Below are positions 8,442-16,344 of a DNA stretch of 43,934 nucleotides, one piece after another; position 1 is the first letter of the stretch, and each line of letters starts with the position of its first letter. The DNA lies in assembly GCA_910587155.1 (NCBI GenBank), contig CAJULA010000023.1:1-43934 (forward strand), in the 5' to 3' direction. This DNA comes from an uncultured Lachnospiraceae bacterium (GTDB lineage: Bacteria > Bacillota > Clostridia > Lachnospirales > Lachnospiraceae). The translations under genes were made by a program, and so were the position numbers. A model generated the notes under the pieces. It worked only from the letters and a program-made list of their open reading frames with translations, made no database searches and was not told the DNA's origin.

Positions 8442-8831
8442 ATGGGAGGCAGACAGATAGTGGGCGCTGTTTTCGGAACAGTGATAAGAGTGGTCATAGC
8501 CGCTGTGGTTTTGATGTTTATCTATCGCTATGCCATCATGGCTTATGATTACGGATACCGGATCTTTGGTGAGGAACCTATGGAGGCGGAACCGGGAAGA
8601 GATGTGAGTATCGAGGTTGCGGAAAGTGATGACGCGGAGGACATTGCACTGATGCTGGAACAGAAAGGGCTGATCAGAGATGCCAGTCTGTTTATGATTC
8701 TGGAGAAGCTGTCAGGTTCGGAGACAGGCATCAGCGCCGGCACATATCAGCTCAATACAGCCATGACCGTGGAGGAAATGCTTGATATTATGTTGTCTGC
8801 CAGTGAGGAAGCAGCCACTTCGGAGGAATGA
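8442..8831 (+). CDS. Short MltG/YceG-like membrane protein
   Basis: A 129-residue protein with one N-terminal membrane helix (about 8-28) and an acidic extracellular domain. The part reading ISIEVAESDDAEDIALMLEQKGLI...GTYQLN resembles the LysM-like N-terminal domain of the endolytic transglycosylase MltG. The catalytic YceG domain is absent, so this is not a full transglycosylase. It occupies the position of mltG (yrrL) in the Bacillus order. ATG 8442 has GGAGGAGGA upstream. It is probably a reduced homologue in peptidoglycan metabolism; enzymatic activity is unlikely. Confidence 0.7.
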   Translation: MGGRQIVGAVFGTVIRVVIAAVVLMFIYRYAIMAYDYGYRIFGEEPMEAEPGRDVSIEVAESDDAEDIALMLEQKGLIRDASLFMILEKLSGSETGISAGTYQLNTAMTVEEMLDIMLSASEEAATSEE

Positions 8832-8832
8832 C

Positions 8833-9498
8833 ATGATACAGGAGGAGAGGTTGCGGGTCTATCTTGATTCGCTGGATCAGGGCAATCCAGGGTGGCTGGA
8901 GGAGTTGGAAGTGCGTGCCATCCGGGAAGGAGTACCCATTATCCGCAGACAGACGCAGAGTCTGCTGCGTGTGCTGCTGACACTCAGGCAGCCGGGGCGC
9001 ATCCTTGAGATCGGAACCGCCACGGGATTTTCGGCGCTGTTTATGAAGGAATACGCACCGCCTTTTTGCTCTGTCACGACCATCGAAAACTATGAAAAAA
9101 GGATTGAAGGGGCGAAGGAAAACTTCCGCAAAAATGACCGCAAGGGACAGATCACACTGCTGGAAGGGGATGCGGCGGAGATTTTGCCACAGCTTACGGG
9201 CAGTTTTGATTTTATTTTTATGGACGGGGCGAAAGGGCAGTATATCCATTTTTTCCCTGAAGTGCTTCGCCTGCTGGAAGCAGGCGGCATTCTTGTCTCG
9301 GACAATGTGCTGCAGGACGGAGAGATCCTGCAGTCCCGCTTTGCGGTGACCAGGCGTAACCGGACCATTCATGCGCGGATGCGGGAATATCTGTACGAAC
9401 TGAAACATAATGAAGCGCTGGAGACTGTGATATTGTCTCTGGGGGACGGGACGGCCGTCAGTGTGAAAAAACAGCTTGACTCATGGAGACAAAGATGA
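8833..9498 (+). CDS. trmR: tRNA 5-hydroxyuridine methyltransferase TrmR
   Basis: A 221-residue class I SAM O-methyltransferase of the caffeoyl-CoA type. Bacillus TrmR (YrrM) makes 5-methoxyuridine at tRNA position 34. Motifs are the glycine loop LEIGTATGFSALFM (about residue 58), the metal/SAM acidic segment FMDGAKGQY (near 130) and SDNVLQDG. The start is ATG 8833, which follows GGAGGA and the preceding stop at once; a longer frame to 8782 overlaps the upstream gene. The pairing with a U32 protein that makes the hydroxyuridine substrate supports the specific name. Confidence 0.85.
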   Translation: MIQEERLRVYLDSLDQGNPGWLEELEVRAIREGVPIIRRQTQSLLRVLLTLRQPGRILEIGTATGFSALFMKEYAPPFCSVTTIENYEKRIEGAKENFRKNDRKGQITLLEGDAAEILPQLTGSFDFIFMDGAKGQYIHFFPEVLRLLEAGGILVSDNVLQDGEILQSRFAVTRRNRTIHARMREYLYELKHNEALETVILSLGDGTAVSVKKQLDSWRQR

Positions 9499-10733
9499 GA
9501 GGAAAACCGGAACTGCTGATACCGGCCAGCAGCCTTGAAGTGTTAAAAACGGCCGTGATCTTTGGCGCGGATGCGGTATACATCGGCGGGGAAGCCTATA
9601 GCCTGCGGGCAAAGGCCAAAAATTTTTCCCGGGAGGATATGGCAGAGGGGATAGCCTTTGCCCATGCCAGAGGGGTAAAAGTTTATGTAACAGCCAATAT
9701 TCTTGCGCATAACGGGGATCTTGAGGGCGCGGAACGCTATTTTGGAGAACTGCGGGAACTGGGGCCGGATGCGCTGATCATTTCAGATCCCGGCCTTTAT
9801 ATGATTGTGAAAGAGGTCTGGCCGGAAGCGGAAATCCATATTTCCACACAGGCTAACAATACAAACTATAAAACATTTCTTTTCTGGCATCGACTGGGGG
9901 CAAAACGCGTTGTCTCCGCCAGGGAGCTTTCCCTGCGGGAGATCCGGGAGATCAGAGAACGGATCCCGGATGATCTGGAAATCGAGAGTTTTGTTCATGG
10001 AGCCATGTGCATCTCTTATTCCGGGCGCTGCCTGCTGAGCAGCTATTTCACGGGCCGGGATGCCAACCATGGCGCCTGTACCCATCCCTGCCGCTGGAAA
10101 TATGCCGTGGTGGAAGAAACCAGGCCGGGAGAGTATATGCCCGTATATGAGAATGAACGGGGGACTTATCTGTTTAATTCCAAAGATCTGTGTATGATTG
10201 AGTATATCCCTGAGCTGGCAGCAGCGGGAATTGACAGCCTGAAGGTGGAAGGGCGGATGAAGACCGCACTCTACGTAGCTGCCGTGACACGTACTTACCG
10301 CCGCGCCATTGATGACTGGTCTGTTTCGGAAGAAACGTATCGAGCCCATATGGACTGGTATCGCAGGGAGATTGCGCAGTGTACTTACCGACAGTTTACG
10401 ACCGGCTTTTATTTCGGAAAGCCGGATGAGAACACGCAGATTTATGAAGAGAGCGCCTATAATAAAGAAGCCATCTATCTGGGGATCGTGGAATCGGTAG
10501 ACACGCGCGGCTTTGCGCAGATCAGACAGCGCAATAAATTCTGTCAGGGAGATGAGATCGAACTGATGAAGCCGGACGGCAGCAACGAGACTGTGACAGT
10601 CCTGCATATGTATGATGAAAACGACAGGGAAGTGGAAGCGGCCCCTCATCCCAGACAGCTGTTGTATCTGGAACTGAGCGGCCGGGCGGCGCAGTATGAC
10701 CTTTTGCGGATGCGGCACGCGGAGCATGCATGA
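9495..10733 (+). CDS. trhP: U32 peptidase-family tRNA hydroxylation protein TrhP
   Basis: A 412-residue protein of the U32 'peptidase' family. The signature ESFVHGAMCISYSGRCLLSSY is followed by more cysteines in HGACTHPCRWKY, the set thought to hold an Fe-S cluster. TrhP/YrrN-YrrO type proteins hydroxylate uridine 34 of tRNA with prephenate, giving the substrate for TrmR. ATG 9495 overlaps the trmR stop (ATGA), with GGAG at 9485-9488, so the two are translationally coupled. One U32 gene is present here, while Bacillus has two in tandem. Confidence 0.87.
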   Translation: MRGKPELLIPASSLEVLKTAVIFGADAVYIGGEAYSLRAKAKNFSREDMAEGIAFAHARGVKVYVTANILAHNGDLEGAERYFGELRELGPDALIISDPGLYMIVKEVWPEAEIHISTQANNTNYKTFLFWHRLGAKRVVSARELSLREIREIRERIPDDLEIESFVHGAMCISYSGRCLLSSYFTGRDANHGACTHPCRWKYAVVEETRPGEYMPVYENERGTYLFNSKDLCMIEYIPELAAAGIDSLKVEGRMKTALYVAAVTRTYRRAIDDWSVSEETYRAHMDWYRREIAQCTYRQFTTGFYFGKPDENTQIYEESAYNKEAIYLGIVESVDTRGFAQIRQRNKFCQGDEIELMKPDGSNETVTVLHMYDENDREVEAAPHPRQLLYLELSGRAAQYDLLRMRHAEHA

Positions 10734-10741
10734 AAGAACTG

Positions 10742-10930
10742 CTAATTTTTTATACGGTCGAGCTCTGTGAGACTGACTCCCAGACTTGACAATGTGACTT
10801 TTAATTCGATATACCTTTTGTGCATGGAATCATAGGTATCCGGATTGGTTTCTCTCACTGCTATCATCCAGTCCTGCAGTCTTGAAAATTCGATTACATA
10901 ATCTTTTATGATACCTGCTGCACTTGGCAT
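10742..10930 (-). CDS. Small uncharacterised protein
   Basis: A 62-residue protein of unknown function, starting MPSAAGIIKDYVIEFSRLQDW and predicted mostly helical, without membrane segments. The start at 10930 is chosen because AAAGGTGG lies just upstream; an in-frame ATG at 10957 lacks a ribosome site. It has its own strong promoter facing away from glnN and converges on trhP with only eight bases between the stop codons. A conserved family cannot be named from the sequence. Confidence 0.6.
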   Translation of the reverse strand: MPSAAGIIKDYVIEFSRLQDWMIAVRETNPDTYDSMHKRYIELKVTLSSLGVSLTELDRIKN

Positions 10931-10975
10931 ATTTTCACCACCTTTTCCGCTATGCATTTTGCAGGTTCCGATTTT

Positions 10976-11004
10976 ATTATAATGGATTAAGGCAGCAGTG
11001 TAAA
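10976..11004 (-). promoter_or_regulatory. Sigma-A promoter of the small minus-strand gene
   Basis: On the minus strand TTTACA (10999-11004), 17 bp, TATAAT (10976-10981). It is back-to-back with the glnN promoter. Confidence 0.75.
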
Positions 11005-11024
11005 GGGTGCGAATGTAAAGTGTG
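10999..11024 (+). repeat. Direct repeat TGTAAAGKGTG between divergent promoters
   Basis: TGTAAAGGGTG (10999-11009) and TGTAAAGTGTG (11014-11024) are 15 bp apart. They lie between two divergent promoters, one copy covering the minus-strand -35 box. This is a plausible binding site for a regulator of the small gene and glnN. Confidence 0.45.
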
Positions 11025-11042
11025 AACTTTTAAAATTAGGGC

Positions 11043-11071
11043 TTGCAATTTCCGATGATTTGGAGTATTTT
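11043..11071 (+). promoter_or_regulatory. Sigma-A promoter of glnN
   Basis: TTGCAA (11043-11048), 17 bp, TATTTT (11066-11071). The 15 bases GGGCTTGCAATTTCC around the -35 box recur exactly at the promoter near 17964. Confidence 0.65.
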
Positions 11072-11122
11072 ATTTAAAGAGATAAGAAGCAGCTGACGCA
11101 GGGCAGCAGGAGATGAACGAGG

Positions 11123-11147
11123 GCGTTCCAACAGGGGGTTGGGGCGC
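11123..11147 (+). promoter_or_regulatory. Stem-loop in the glnN leader
   Basis: GCGTTCCAAC (11123-11132) pairs with GTTGGGGCGC (11138-11147) over ten base pairs (two G-U), with an AGGGG loop. It lies within an mRNA leader of roughly 130 bases that ends in GGAGGAGG. No riboswitch class is recognised; it may be a protein- or RNA-binding element. Confidence 0.4.
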
Positions 11148-11205
11148 TGTTTTGCTGTATGGGGGCTGATCCGGAAGGGCCCTGCATCAAGGAGGAGGAA
11201 ATATT

Positions 11206-13317
11206 ATGAGTGAGACTTTGAATGTGGAAAAAATTTTCGGCGAAAATGTATTTACACCGGGTAAGATGAAAGAACGGCTGCCAAGGAGTGTATACAAAGC
11301 CGTGAAACAGGTGATGGATCATGGCGGAGAGCTTTCGCTGGCAGATGCGGATGTGGTGGCGAAGGCTATGAAGGACTGGGCGGTGGAAAAAGGGGCGACC
11401 CATTATACGCACTGGTTTCAGCCTCTGACCGGCATCACGGCGGAAAAACATGATTCCTTCGTGGCGCATCCGGATGAGGACGGAAAAATGATTATGGAAT
11501 TTTCCGGTAAGGAACTGATCAAAGGAGAGCCGGATGCCTCCTCATTTCCGTCGGGCGGACTGCGTGCCACGTTTGAGGCAAGAGGCTATACGGCATGGGA
11601 TATTACTTCACCCGCTTTTCTGAAAGAGTCAGGCAGTGGGGTAACACTTTGTATTCCTACGGCGTTCTGTTCTTATACGGGAGAGGCGCTGGATAAAAAG
11701 ACACCGCTTTTGCGTTCCATGGAGGCAGTCAGCCAGCAGGCTCTGCGTATTGTCAGACTGTTTGGAAATAAAACGGCTACCAGAGTGGTCGCTTCCGTAG
11801 GGCCGGAGCAGGAGTACTTTCTTGTGGATAAAGAGAAGTATCTGCAGAGGAAGGATCTGATCTTTGCGGGCCGGACGCTGTTTGGTGCGCCGGCGCCCAA
11901 GGGGCAGGAAATGGAAGATCATTATTTCGGCGTGATCAGAGAGCGTGTGGGCTCTTATATGAAGGATCTGAACGAAGAGCTGTGGAAACTGGGCGTGACA
12001 GCCAAGACGCAGCACAATGAAGTAGCGCCGGCCCAGCATGAACTGGCACCGATTTATGAGACTGCCAATATTGCCGTAGACCACAACCAGATCGTTATGG
12101 AGGCTATGAAGCGTGTCGCTGTCCGCCACGACCTGCGCTGCCTGCTCCATGAGAAACCCTTCGCCGGTGTCAATGGTTCCGGCAAGCACAATAACTGGTC
12201 GCTGGGAACGGATAACGGTGTCAACCTGCTTGATCCGGGGGAGACGCCCAATGAGAATATTCAGTTTCTCCTTGTACTGGCATGTATCCTCAAAGCTGTT
12301 GATACCCATGCGGATCTGCTGCGTCAGAGTGCTTCCGATGTGGGGAATGACCATCGTCTGGGCGCCAATGAAGCGCCGCCGGCTATTATTTCCGTATTTT
12401 TAGGTGAGCAGCTGGAAGATGTGGTAAAGCAGCTGGTGGAGACCGGGATTGCTGCCACCTGCAAAGAGGGCGGCATTCTGGAGACCGGGGTATCGACGTT
12501 GCCTGATCTGGAAAAGGATGCCACAGACCGCAACAGAACTTCTCCGTTTGCCTTTACCGGCAATAAGTTTGAATTTCGTATGGTCGGTTCCGCGGATTCC
12601 ATCGCCAGTCCCAATACGACGCTCAATGCCATCGTGGCGGAAGCTTTTTGCGAAGCGGCGGATATTCTGGAAAAGGCGGATGATTTTGAGCGGACGGTGC
12701 ATGACCTGATCAAAGAGTATATGACGAAACATCAGCGGATTATATTCAATGGAAACGGATATTCCGATGAATGGGTGGAAGAGGCCGGAAAACGGGGACT
12801 GCCCAATATCAAATCCATGGTGGAAGCAGTGGAAACGCTGACAACCGACAAAGCAGTGAAGCTTTTTGAGAAGTTTGGGATTTTTACCAGAGCGGAACTG
12901 GAGTCAAGAGAAGAGATTCTTTATGAAACATATGCAAAGACGATCAATATCGAAGCGCTAACCATGATTGATATGGCTTCCAAGCAGATTCTGCCGGCGG
13001 TGATCCGTTATACAAAGACACTGGCGGATACGGTGATCGCGGTGAGAGAAGCAGGGGTGGAGCCTCATGTACAGGCAGAGCTGCTGAAAGAGACCGGCGC
13101 ACTGCTGGAAGAGGCGAGGAAAGCGCTGGAGGTATTGAAAGTGGAAGATGCCAGGGCTGCCGCCATGCCGGAGGGAAAAGAACAGGCATATTATTATAAG
13201 GATGTGGTAAAAGAAGCAATGGCGGCATTGCGTACGCCGATTGATGCTCTGGAAATGATTGTGGATAAAGACGTGTGGCCGCTGCCGTCTTATGGCGATC
13301 TGATGTTTGAGGTATAG
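11206..13317 (+). CDS. glnN: Glutamine synthetase type III
   Basis: A 703-residue GSIII enzyme that makes glutamine from glutamate, ammonia and ATP. The length and the N-terminal MSETLNVEKIFGENVFTPGKMKERL, GSIII-specific THYTHWFQPLTG, the metal-binding GPEQEYFLVD and HNEVAPAQHELAP, and NGSGKHNNWSLGTD mark type III rather than the shorter type I. ATG 11206 has a GGAGGAGGAAA ribosome site. The gene has its own promoter and a structured leader. It is followed by a tRNA-Gln gene rather than by ammonium transport or P-II genes. Confidence 0.95.
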   Translation: MSETLNVEKIFGENVFTPGKMKERLPRSVYKAVKQVMDHGGELSLADADVVAKAMKDWAVEKGATHYTHWFQPLTGITAEKHDSFVAHPDEDGKMIMEFSGKELIKGEPDASSFPSGGLRATFEARGYTAWDITSPAFLKESGSGVTLCIPTAFCSYTGEALDKKTPLLRSMEAVSQQALRIVRLFGNKTATRVVASVGPEQEYFLVDKEKYLQRKDLIFAGRTLFGAPAPKGQEMEDHYFGVIRERVGSYMKDLNEELWKLGVTAKTQHNEVAPAQHELAPIYETANIAVDHNQIVMEAMKRVAVRHDLRCLLHEKPFAGVNGSGKHNNWSLGTDNGVNLLDPGETPNENIQFLLVLACILKAVDTHADLLRQSASDVGNDHRLGANEAPPAIISVFLGEQLEDVVKQLVETGIAATCKEGGILETGVSTLPDLEKDATDRNRTSPFAFTGNKFEFRMVGSADSIASPNTTLNAIVAEAFCEAADILEKADDFERTVHDLIKEYMTKHQRIIFNGNGYSDEWVEEAGKRGLPNIKSMVEAVETLTTDKAVKLFEKFGIFTRAELESREEILYETYAKTINIEALTMIDMASKQILPAVIRYTKTLADTVIAVREAGVEPHVQAELLKETGALLEEARKALEVLKVEDARAAAMPEGKEQAYYYKDVVKEAMAALRTPIDALEMIVDKDVWPLPSYGDLMFEV

Positions 13318-13401
13318 TGATTTTGGCTTTGCGGGCAATAAGCCGGGAGATGGGAACGGTTGGCCCGAAAGTAAAAAATTTGAAAATTTTTCAAAAAAGT
13401 A

Positions 13402-13430
13402 TTGCAATCTGAGCAGAAATCAGGTATTAT
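13402..13430 (+). promoter_or_regulatory. Promoter of tRNA-Gln
   Basis: TTGCAA (13402-13407), 17 bp, TATTAT (13425-13430), about 40 bp before the tRNA. Confidence 0.75.
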
Positions 13431-13470
13431 GTATGAGTGGCTTGCAGAGACAAGTCGCTCATACAGATAA

Positions 13471-13542
13471 TGGGCTATCGCCAAACGGTAAGGCAACGGA
13501 CTCTGACTCCGTCATTTCAAGGTTCGAATCCTTGTAGCCCAG
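13471..13542 (+). tRNA. tRNA-Gln(CUG)
   Basis: A complete cloverleaf. The acceptor stem is TGGGCTA (13471-13477) with TAGCCCA (13535-13541), with discriminator G. The anticodon stem ACGGA/TCCGT encloses the loop CTCTGAC, so the anticodon is CUG, reading CAG. The T loop GGTTCGAATCC is canonical. The CCA end is not encoded. A U-A first pair in the acceptor is typical for tRNA-Gln. It stands alone with its own promoter and terminator. Confidence 0.95.
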
Positions 13543-13550
13543 CGAAAAGA

Positions 13551-13579
13551 CCCCGACAGAGTGAATCTGTCGGGGTTTT
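13551..13579 (+). terminator. Terminator of tRNA-Gln
   Basis: CCCCGACAG (13551-13559) pairs with CTGTCGGGG (13567-13575) and is followed by TTTT. Confidence 0.88.
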
Positions 13580-13626
13580 GCAATGTGAAAAACCGGCAAG
13601 CCGACGGAAGGATACCGGCATCTGCC

Positions 13627-14634
13627 TCACCGATATTCCTCCACCAGAAACATGGGTTTGATGGCCATGATCTCGTCATATTCCTCCTGCTCCACGGTAA
13701 CGGAGGAATTGATTTTCTGCAGATCTTCTTTCACAATCCGCAGTGATTCGTCTCCCGTGACAGCTCTTGCGTCCTCAATGGCCCGTATCATCCGCGTCAG
13801 TGTGACCGGATGGGCGTATCTGGCCGGCAGGGGGAAGTTTGAATAGCCCTTCAGAAAACGTTCCATATTGTCACAGGCATCCCGCCACTGCCGCTCTATA
13901 TAACGGCGGTTATTTCTGCCGGTAGGCAGGACATTGGCGCTGGCAAACAAAAAGACGCCGGCCAGCCCAAAGAGCGTAAAGTAAATGCCGAACCCCGCTT
14001 TTGTCACAATGGCATACACACCATAAAGCGCCGCCGCCATACCCAGCAGGACAATGGCAAGCGCCGCCCACCGGTAGGCAGGATTGGAACATTCATTGAC
14101 ACGTTTTGCTTTTGCACTGCGGCTGAGTGCACCGTAAAGCGCCGGACGTTCTTCCAGATAAGCACGGGCTTTTGAGAGTCGGTGCACCTGCTGCAGTGCC
14201 TCTTTTGTCAGCGCCGGGCGGATTCTTGCAGCTTCCTGTGCTGCTCTTTGGGCCCGTTTCTTCTCCATGGCCGCACTGAGCAGAGGAATCCGCGGATGAT
14301 GCTGCCTGATATCTTCCAGCAAAGCGTCTACCTGTTCTTCGTGTTTAAAAAGACACTGTTTTTCCATACCATCGTCGCAGACGACTACCAGATAGGAAAG
14401 CGTGGCAAAGATGCCCCTTCCCGTAAAGCCGCCTTTGCTCATCGCCACTCGTTTAAATACCCGCTGCACGTCGGAAAAGGGGATATAATATCTGCGGTCC
14501 AGATAAAAACTGTTCAGATACAACGCTTTTTCTCCGACTCCGCAGGGGCCATATTTGCGGCAGGAGGACTTATCCGTTTTGAGAATATCGGGAGGAAGCG
14601 TGCTCCCTCCCAGAGGAATGGTATAGCTTACCAT
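13627..14634 (-). CDS. Uncharacterised membrane protein
   Basis: A 335-residue protein not assigned to a known family. Residues 1-95 look like a soluble beta-rich domain (KALYLNSFYLDRRYYIPFSDVQRVFKRVAMSKGGFTG). A charged helical stretch follows (about 115-175), then two adjacent membrane helices (about 190-210 and 215-233) and a cytoplasmic tail. It starts 15 bases after the cstA stop and is probably co-transcribed. The first domain, with PF.DV.RV and the long basic linker, suggests a sensor or scaffold role, but nothing firm can be said. Confidence 0.6.
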   Translation of the reverse strand: MVSYTIPLGGSTLPPDILKTDKSSCRKYGPCGVGEKALYLNSFYLDRRYYIPFSDVQRVFKRVAMSKGGFTGRGIFATLSYLVVVCDDGMEKQCLFKHEEQVDALLEDIRQHHPRIPLLSAAMEKKRAQRAAQEAARIRPALTKEALQQVHRLSKARAYLEERPALYGALSRSAKAKRVNECSNPAYRWAALAIVLLGMAAALYGVYAIVTKAGFGIYFTLFGLAGVFLFASANVLPTGRNNRRYIERQWRDACDNMERFLKGYSNFPLPARYAHPVTLTRMIRAIEDARAVTGDESLRIVKEDLQKINSSVTVEQEEYDEIMAIKPMFLVEEYR

Positions 14635-14649
14635 GTGTCAGCTCCTTTT

Positions 14650-16113
14650 TTACTTTCTGATGCTGCTGTAATCCGGTTTGGGGTCACGTGTTTTGATTAC
14701 GAACATAAATGCCCCCAGGAATATCACTGCCAGAATGATGCCGACCGGATAAGCGATTCCCGTTCCCAGATTCAGACATTCAGGAGCCGCGAAGAAGTAG
14801 GTCATGGATACGGCGCTCATAAACGTGGCAGGCACGGCAGTGATCCAGTAATTTTTCTTTTCCATAAAAAGATACATGCTTGCCGTCCAGAGCACGATCA
14901 TGGCAAGAGTCTGATTCGTCCAGCTGAAATAACGCCATACGATGGAATAATCAAGCTGGCTGACAAAAGCACCCACGGCCAAAAGCGGCACGCAGAGAAT
15001 CAGGCGGTTTTTCCATGCCTGCTGTTCGATGCCAAGCCAGTCTGCCAATGTCAGACGTGCCGAACGGAATGCCGTATCCCCGGATGTGATGGGGCACACG
15101 ATAACGCCTATCATAGCCAGTGCGATACCGATACCGCCCATGGTCTTGGCACATACATCGTAGATGGCCGCCGATTGTCCTGCGCCCAGAGCTTCGTTGA
15201 GACCGGTGGAAAGTCCGCCGGATACTTCATAGATGGCACAGCCCGCCGCTGCCCAGATCAGTGCGATCACACCCTCTGCGGTCATGGCACCGTAAAATAC
15301 GAAGTGGCCCTGCCTCTCACTTTTCAGGCAGCGCGCCATCAGAGGGCTCTGCGTGGAGTGGAAACCGGAGATTGCACCGCAGGCAACCGTGATGAACATA
15401 AAACTCCATACCGGGGTGCTCTTGGGATGCATGTTATAAAAATGATTCCAGATTTCGGGAATCTGATATTCCGCATGGGTGAAAATACCGATGCCCACGC
15501 CGATGGCCATGATAATCAGGCAGATACCAAAAAGCGGATAGATCTTGCCGATGATCTTGTCGATCGAGATAAAGGTTGCGATAAAATAATAAGCCAGGAT
15601 AATAAATGTCCACATTTTTACATTGGTAAGCATACCGCCACCGCCGGAATTTCCGATCAGCGTGGTAATCAGCCCTGCGGGCCCTACCGCAAATACGGTG
15701 CCTACCATGACAAGCAATACCACACTGAATACACGCATGACGTTTTTCATAATGCCGCCCATATAGATACCGGTTACTTCGGCGATGGAGACACCTTCAT
15801 TGCGTGCACTGAGCATCCCTGAGAAATAGTCGTGGACACCGCCTGCCAGTATGGTGCCGAAAGTGATCCACAGAAATACGATGGGCCCCCACAGAGCGCC
15901 CTGCATGGCGCCGAAAATCGGCCCCAGACCGGCGATATTTAAAAGCTGTACAAGAAACAGCTTCCACTGAGGCATGACCACGTAGTCAACGCCATCGTTG
16001 ATGCGTACTGCCGGTGTTTCCCGGTCATCCGGGGAAAAGGTGTTGTCTACGATTTTGCCATAGACAAAATATCCGCCGATCAACAACACGAGACACAGAA
16101 AAAAACTTAGCAT
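14650..16113 (-). CDS. cstA: CstA/BtsT family transporter
   Basis: A 487-residue polytopic membrane protein of the carbon-starvation CstA family, whose characterised E. coli members take up pyruvate and are also linked to peptide use. Family segments include GPIFGAMQGALWGPIVFLWITFG, GGVHDYFSGMLSARNEG and the FHSTQSPLMARC motif. It is the short clostridial form, about 200 residues shorter than E. coli CstA. The start is ATG at 16113 with AGAGGAGGGAG upstream; the longer frame to 16152 crosses the leader hairpin. It is predicted to sit in the inner membrane as a proton- or sodium-coupled transporter. Confidence 0.9.
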   Translation of the reverse strand: MLSFFLCLVLLIGGYFVYGKIVDNTFSPDDRETPAVRINDGVDYVVMPQWKLFLVQLLNIAGLGPIFGAMQGALWGPIVFLWITFGTILAGGVHDYFSGMLSARNEGVSIAEVTGIYMGGIMKNVMRVFSVVLLVMVGTVFAVGPAGLITTLIGNSGGGGMLTNVKMWTFIILAYYFIATFISIDKIIGKIYPLFGICLIIMAIGVGIGIFTHAEYQIPEIWNHFYNMHPKSTPVWSFMFITVACGAISGFHSTQSPLMARCLKSERQGHFVFYGAMTAEGVIALIWAAAGCAIYEVSGGLSTGLNEALGAGQSAAIYDVCAKTMGGIGIALAMIGVIVCPITSGDTAFRSARLTLADWLGIEQQAWKNRLILCVPLLAVGAFVSQLDYSIVWRYFSWTNQTLAMIVLWTASMYLFMEKKNYWITAVPATFMSAVSMTYFFAAPECLNLGTGIAYPVGIILAVIFLGAFMFVIKTRDPKPDYSSIRK

Positions 16114-16130
16114 ATAACTCCCTCCTCTTT

Positions 16131-16152
16131 TGCTGCTGCCTGATGGCAGCAA
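16131..16152 (-). promoter_or_regulatory. Stem-loop next to the cstA ribosome site
   Basis: GTTGCTGCC and GGCAGCAGC pair around ATCA in the cstA mRNA leader and end a few bases before the ribosome binding site. It has no T run, so attenuation of translation or mRNA protection is more likely than termination. Confidence 0.45.
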
Positions 16153-16175
16153 CTTTATGTATTTTGTCTGTTTTT

Positions 16176-16204
16176 ATTATAGTACGCGGGACTGGAATTG
16201 TAAA
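16176..16204 (-). promoter_or_regulatory. Sigma-A promoter of cstA
   Basis: On the minus strand TTTACA (16199-16204), 17 bp, TATAAT (16176-16181). Confidence 0.8.
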
Positions 16205-16277
16205 ATACTTATAAAAGAAAAATTAAGAAATAATAAAGTACCGGAAGTGATAAAGAGATAGAAACAGAAGCAAAATT

Positions 16278-16298
16278 GTGTTACGATACCTGTAACAC
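16278..16298 (+). promoter_or_regulatory. Inverted repeat upstream of the acyl-ACP thioesterase
   Basis: GTGTTAC (16278-16284), seven bases, GTAACAC (16292-16298) form a perfect palindrome 47 bp before the gene. It has the geometry of a dimeric repressor operator. It resembles but does not match the FapR fatty-acid operator, so the regulator is unknown. Confidence 0.45.
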
Positions 16299-16344
16299 GG
16301 AAAAATGATTTCTTTTCGGAAATGATGGGAAGGAGGAAACTGCA

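Noticed and set aside
11078..11205. Glutamine riboswitch or ANTAR-target double hairpin upstream of glnN
   Set aside because: The stem-loop seen has a five-base AGGGG loop and no second hairpin with the ANTAR hexaloop pattern. No glutamine riboswitch core could be recognised by eye.
14182..15822. 546-codon open frame on the plus strand
   Set aside because: It is antisense to cstA and the unknown membrane gene, which have family motifs and good ribosome sites. Its translation is cysteine- and histidine-rich low-quality text with no recognisable domain.
16278..16298. FapR operator
   Set aside because: The size is right but the bases do not match the FapR consensus arms, so only an unassigned inverted repeat is reported.
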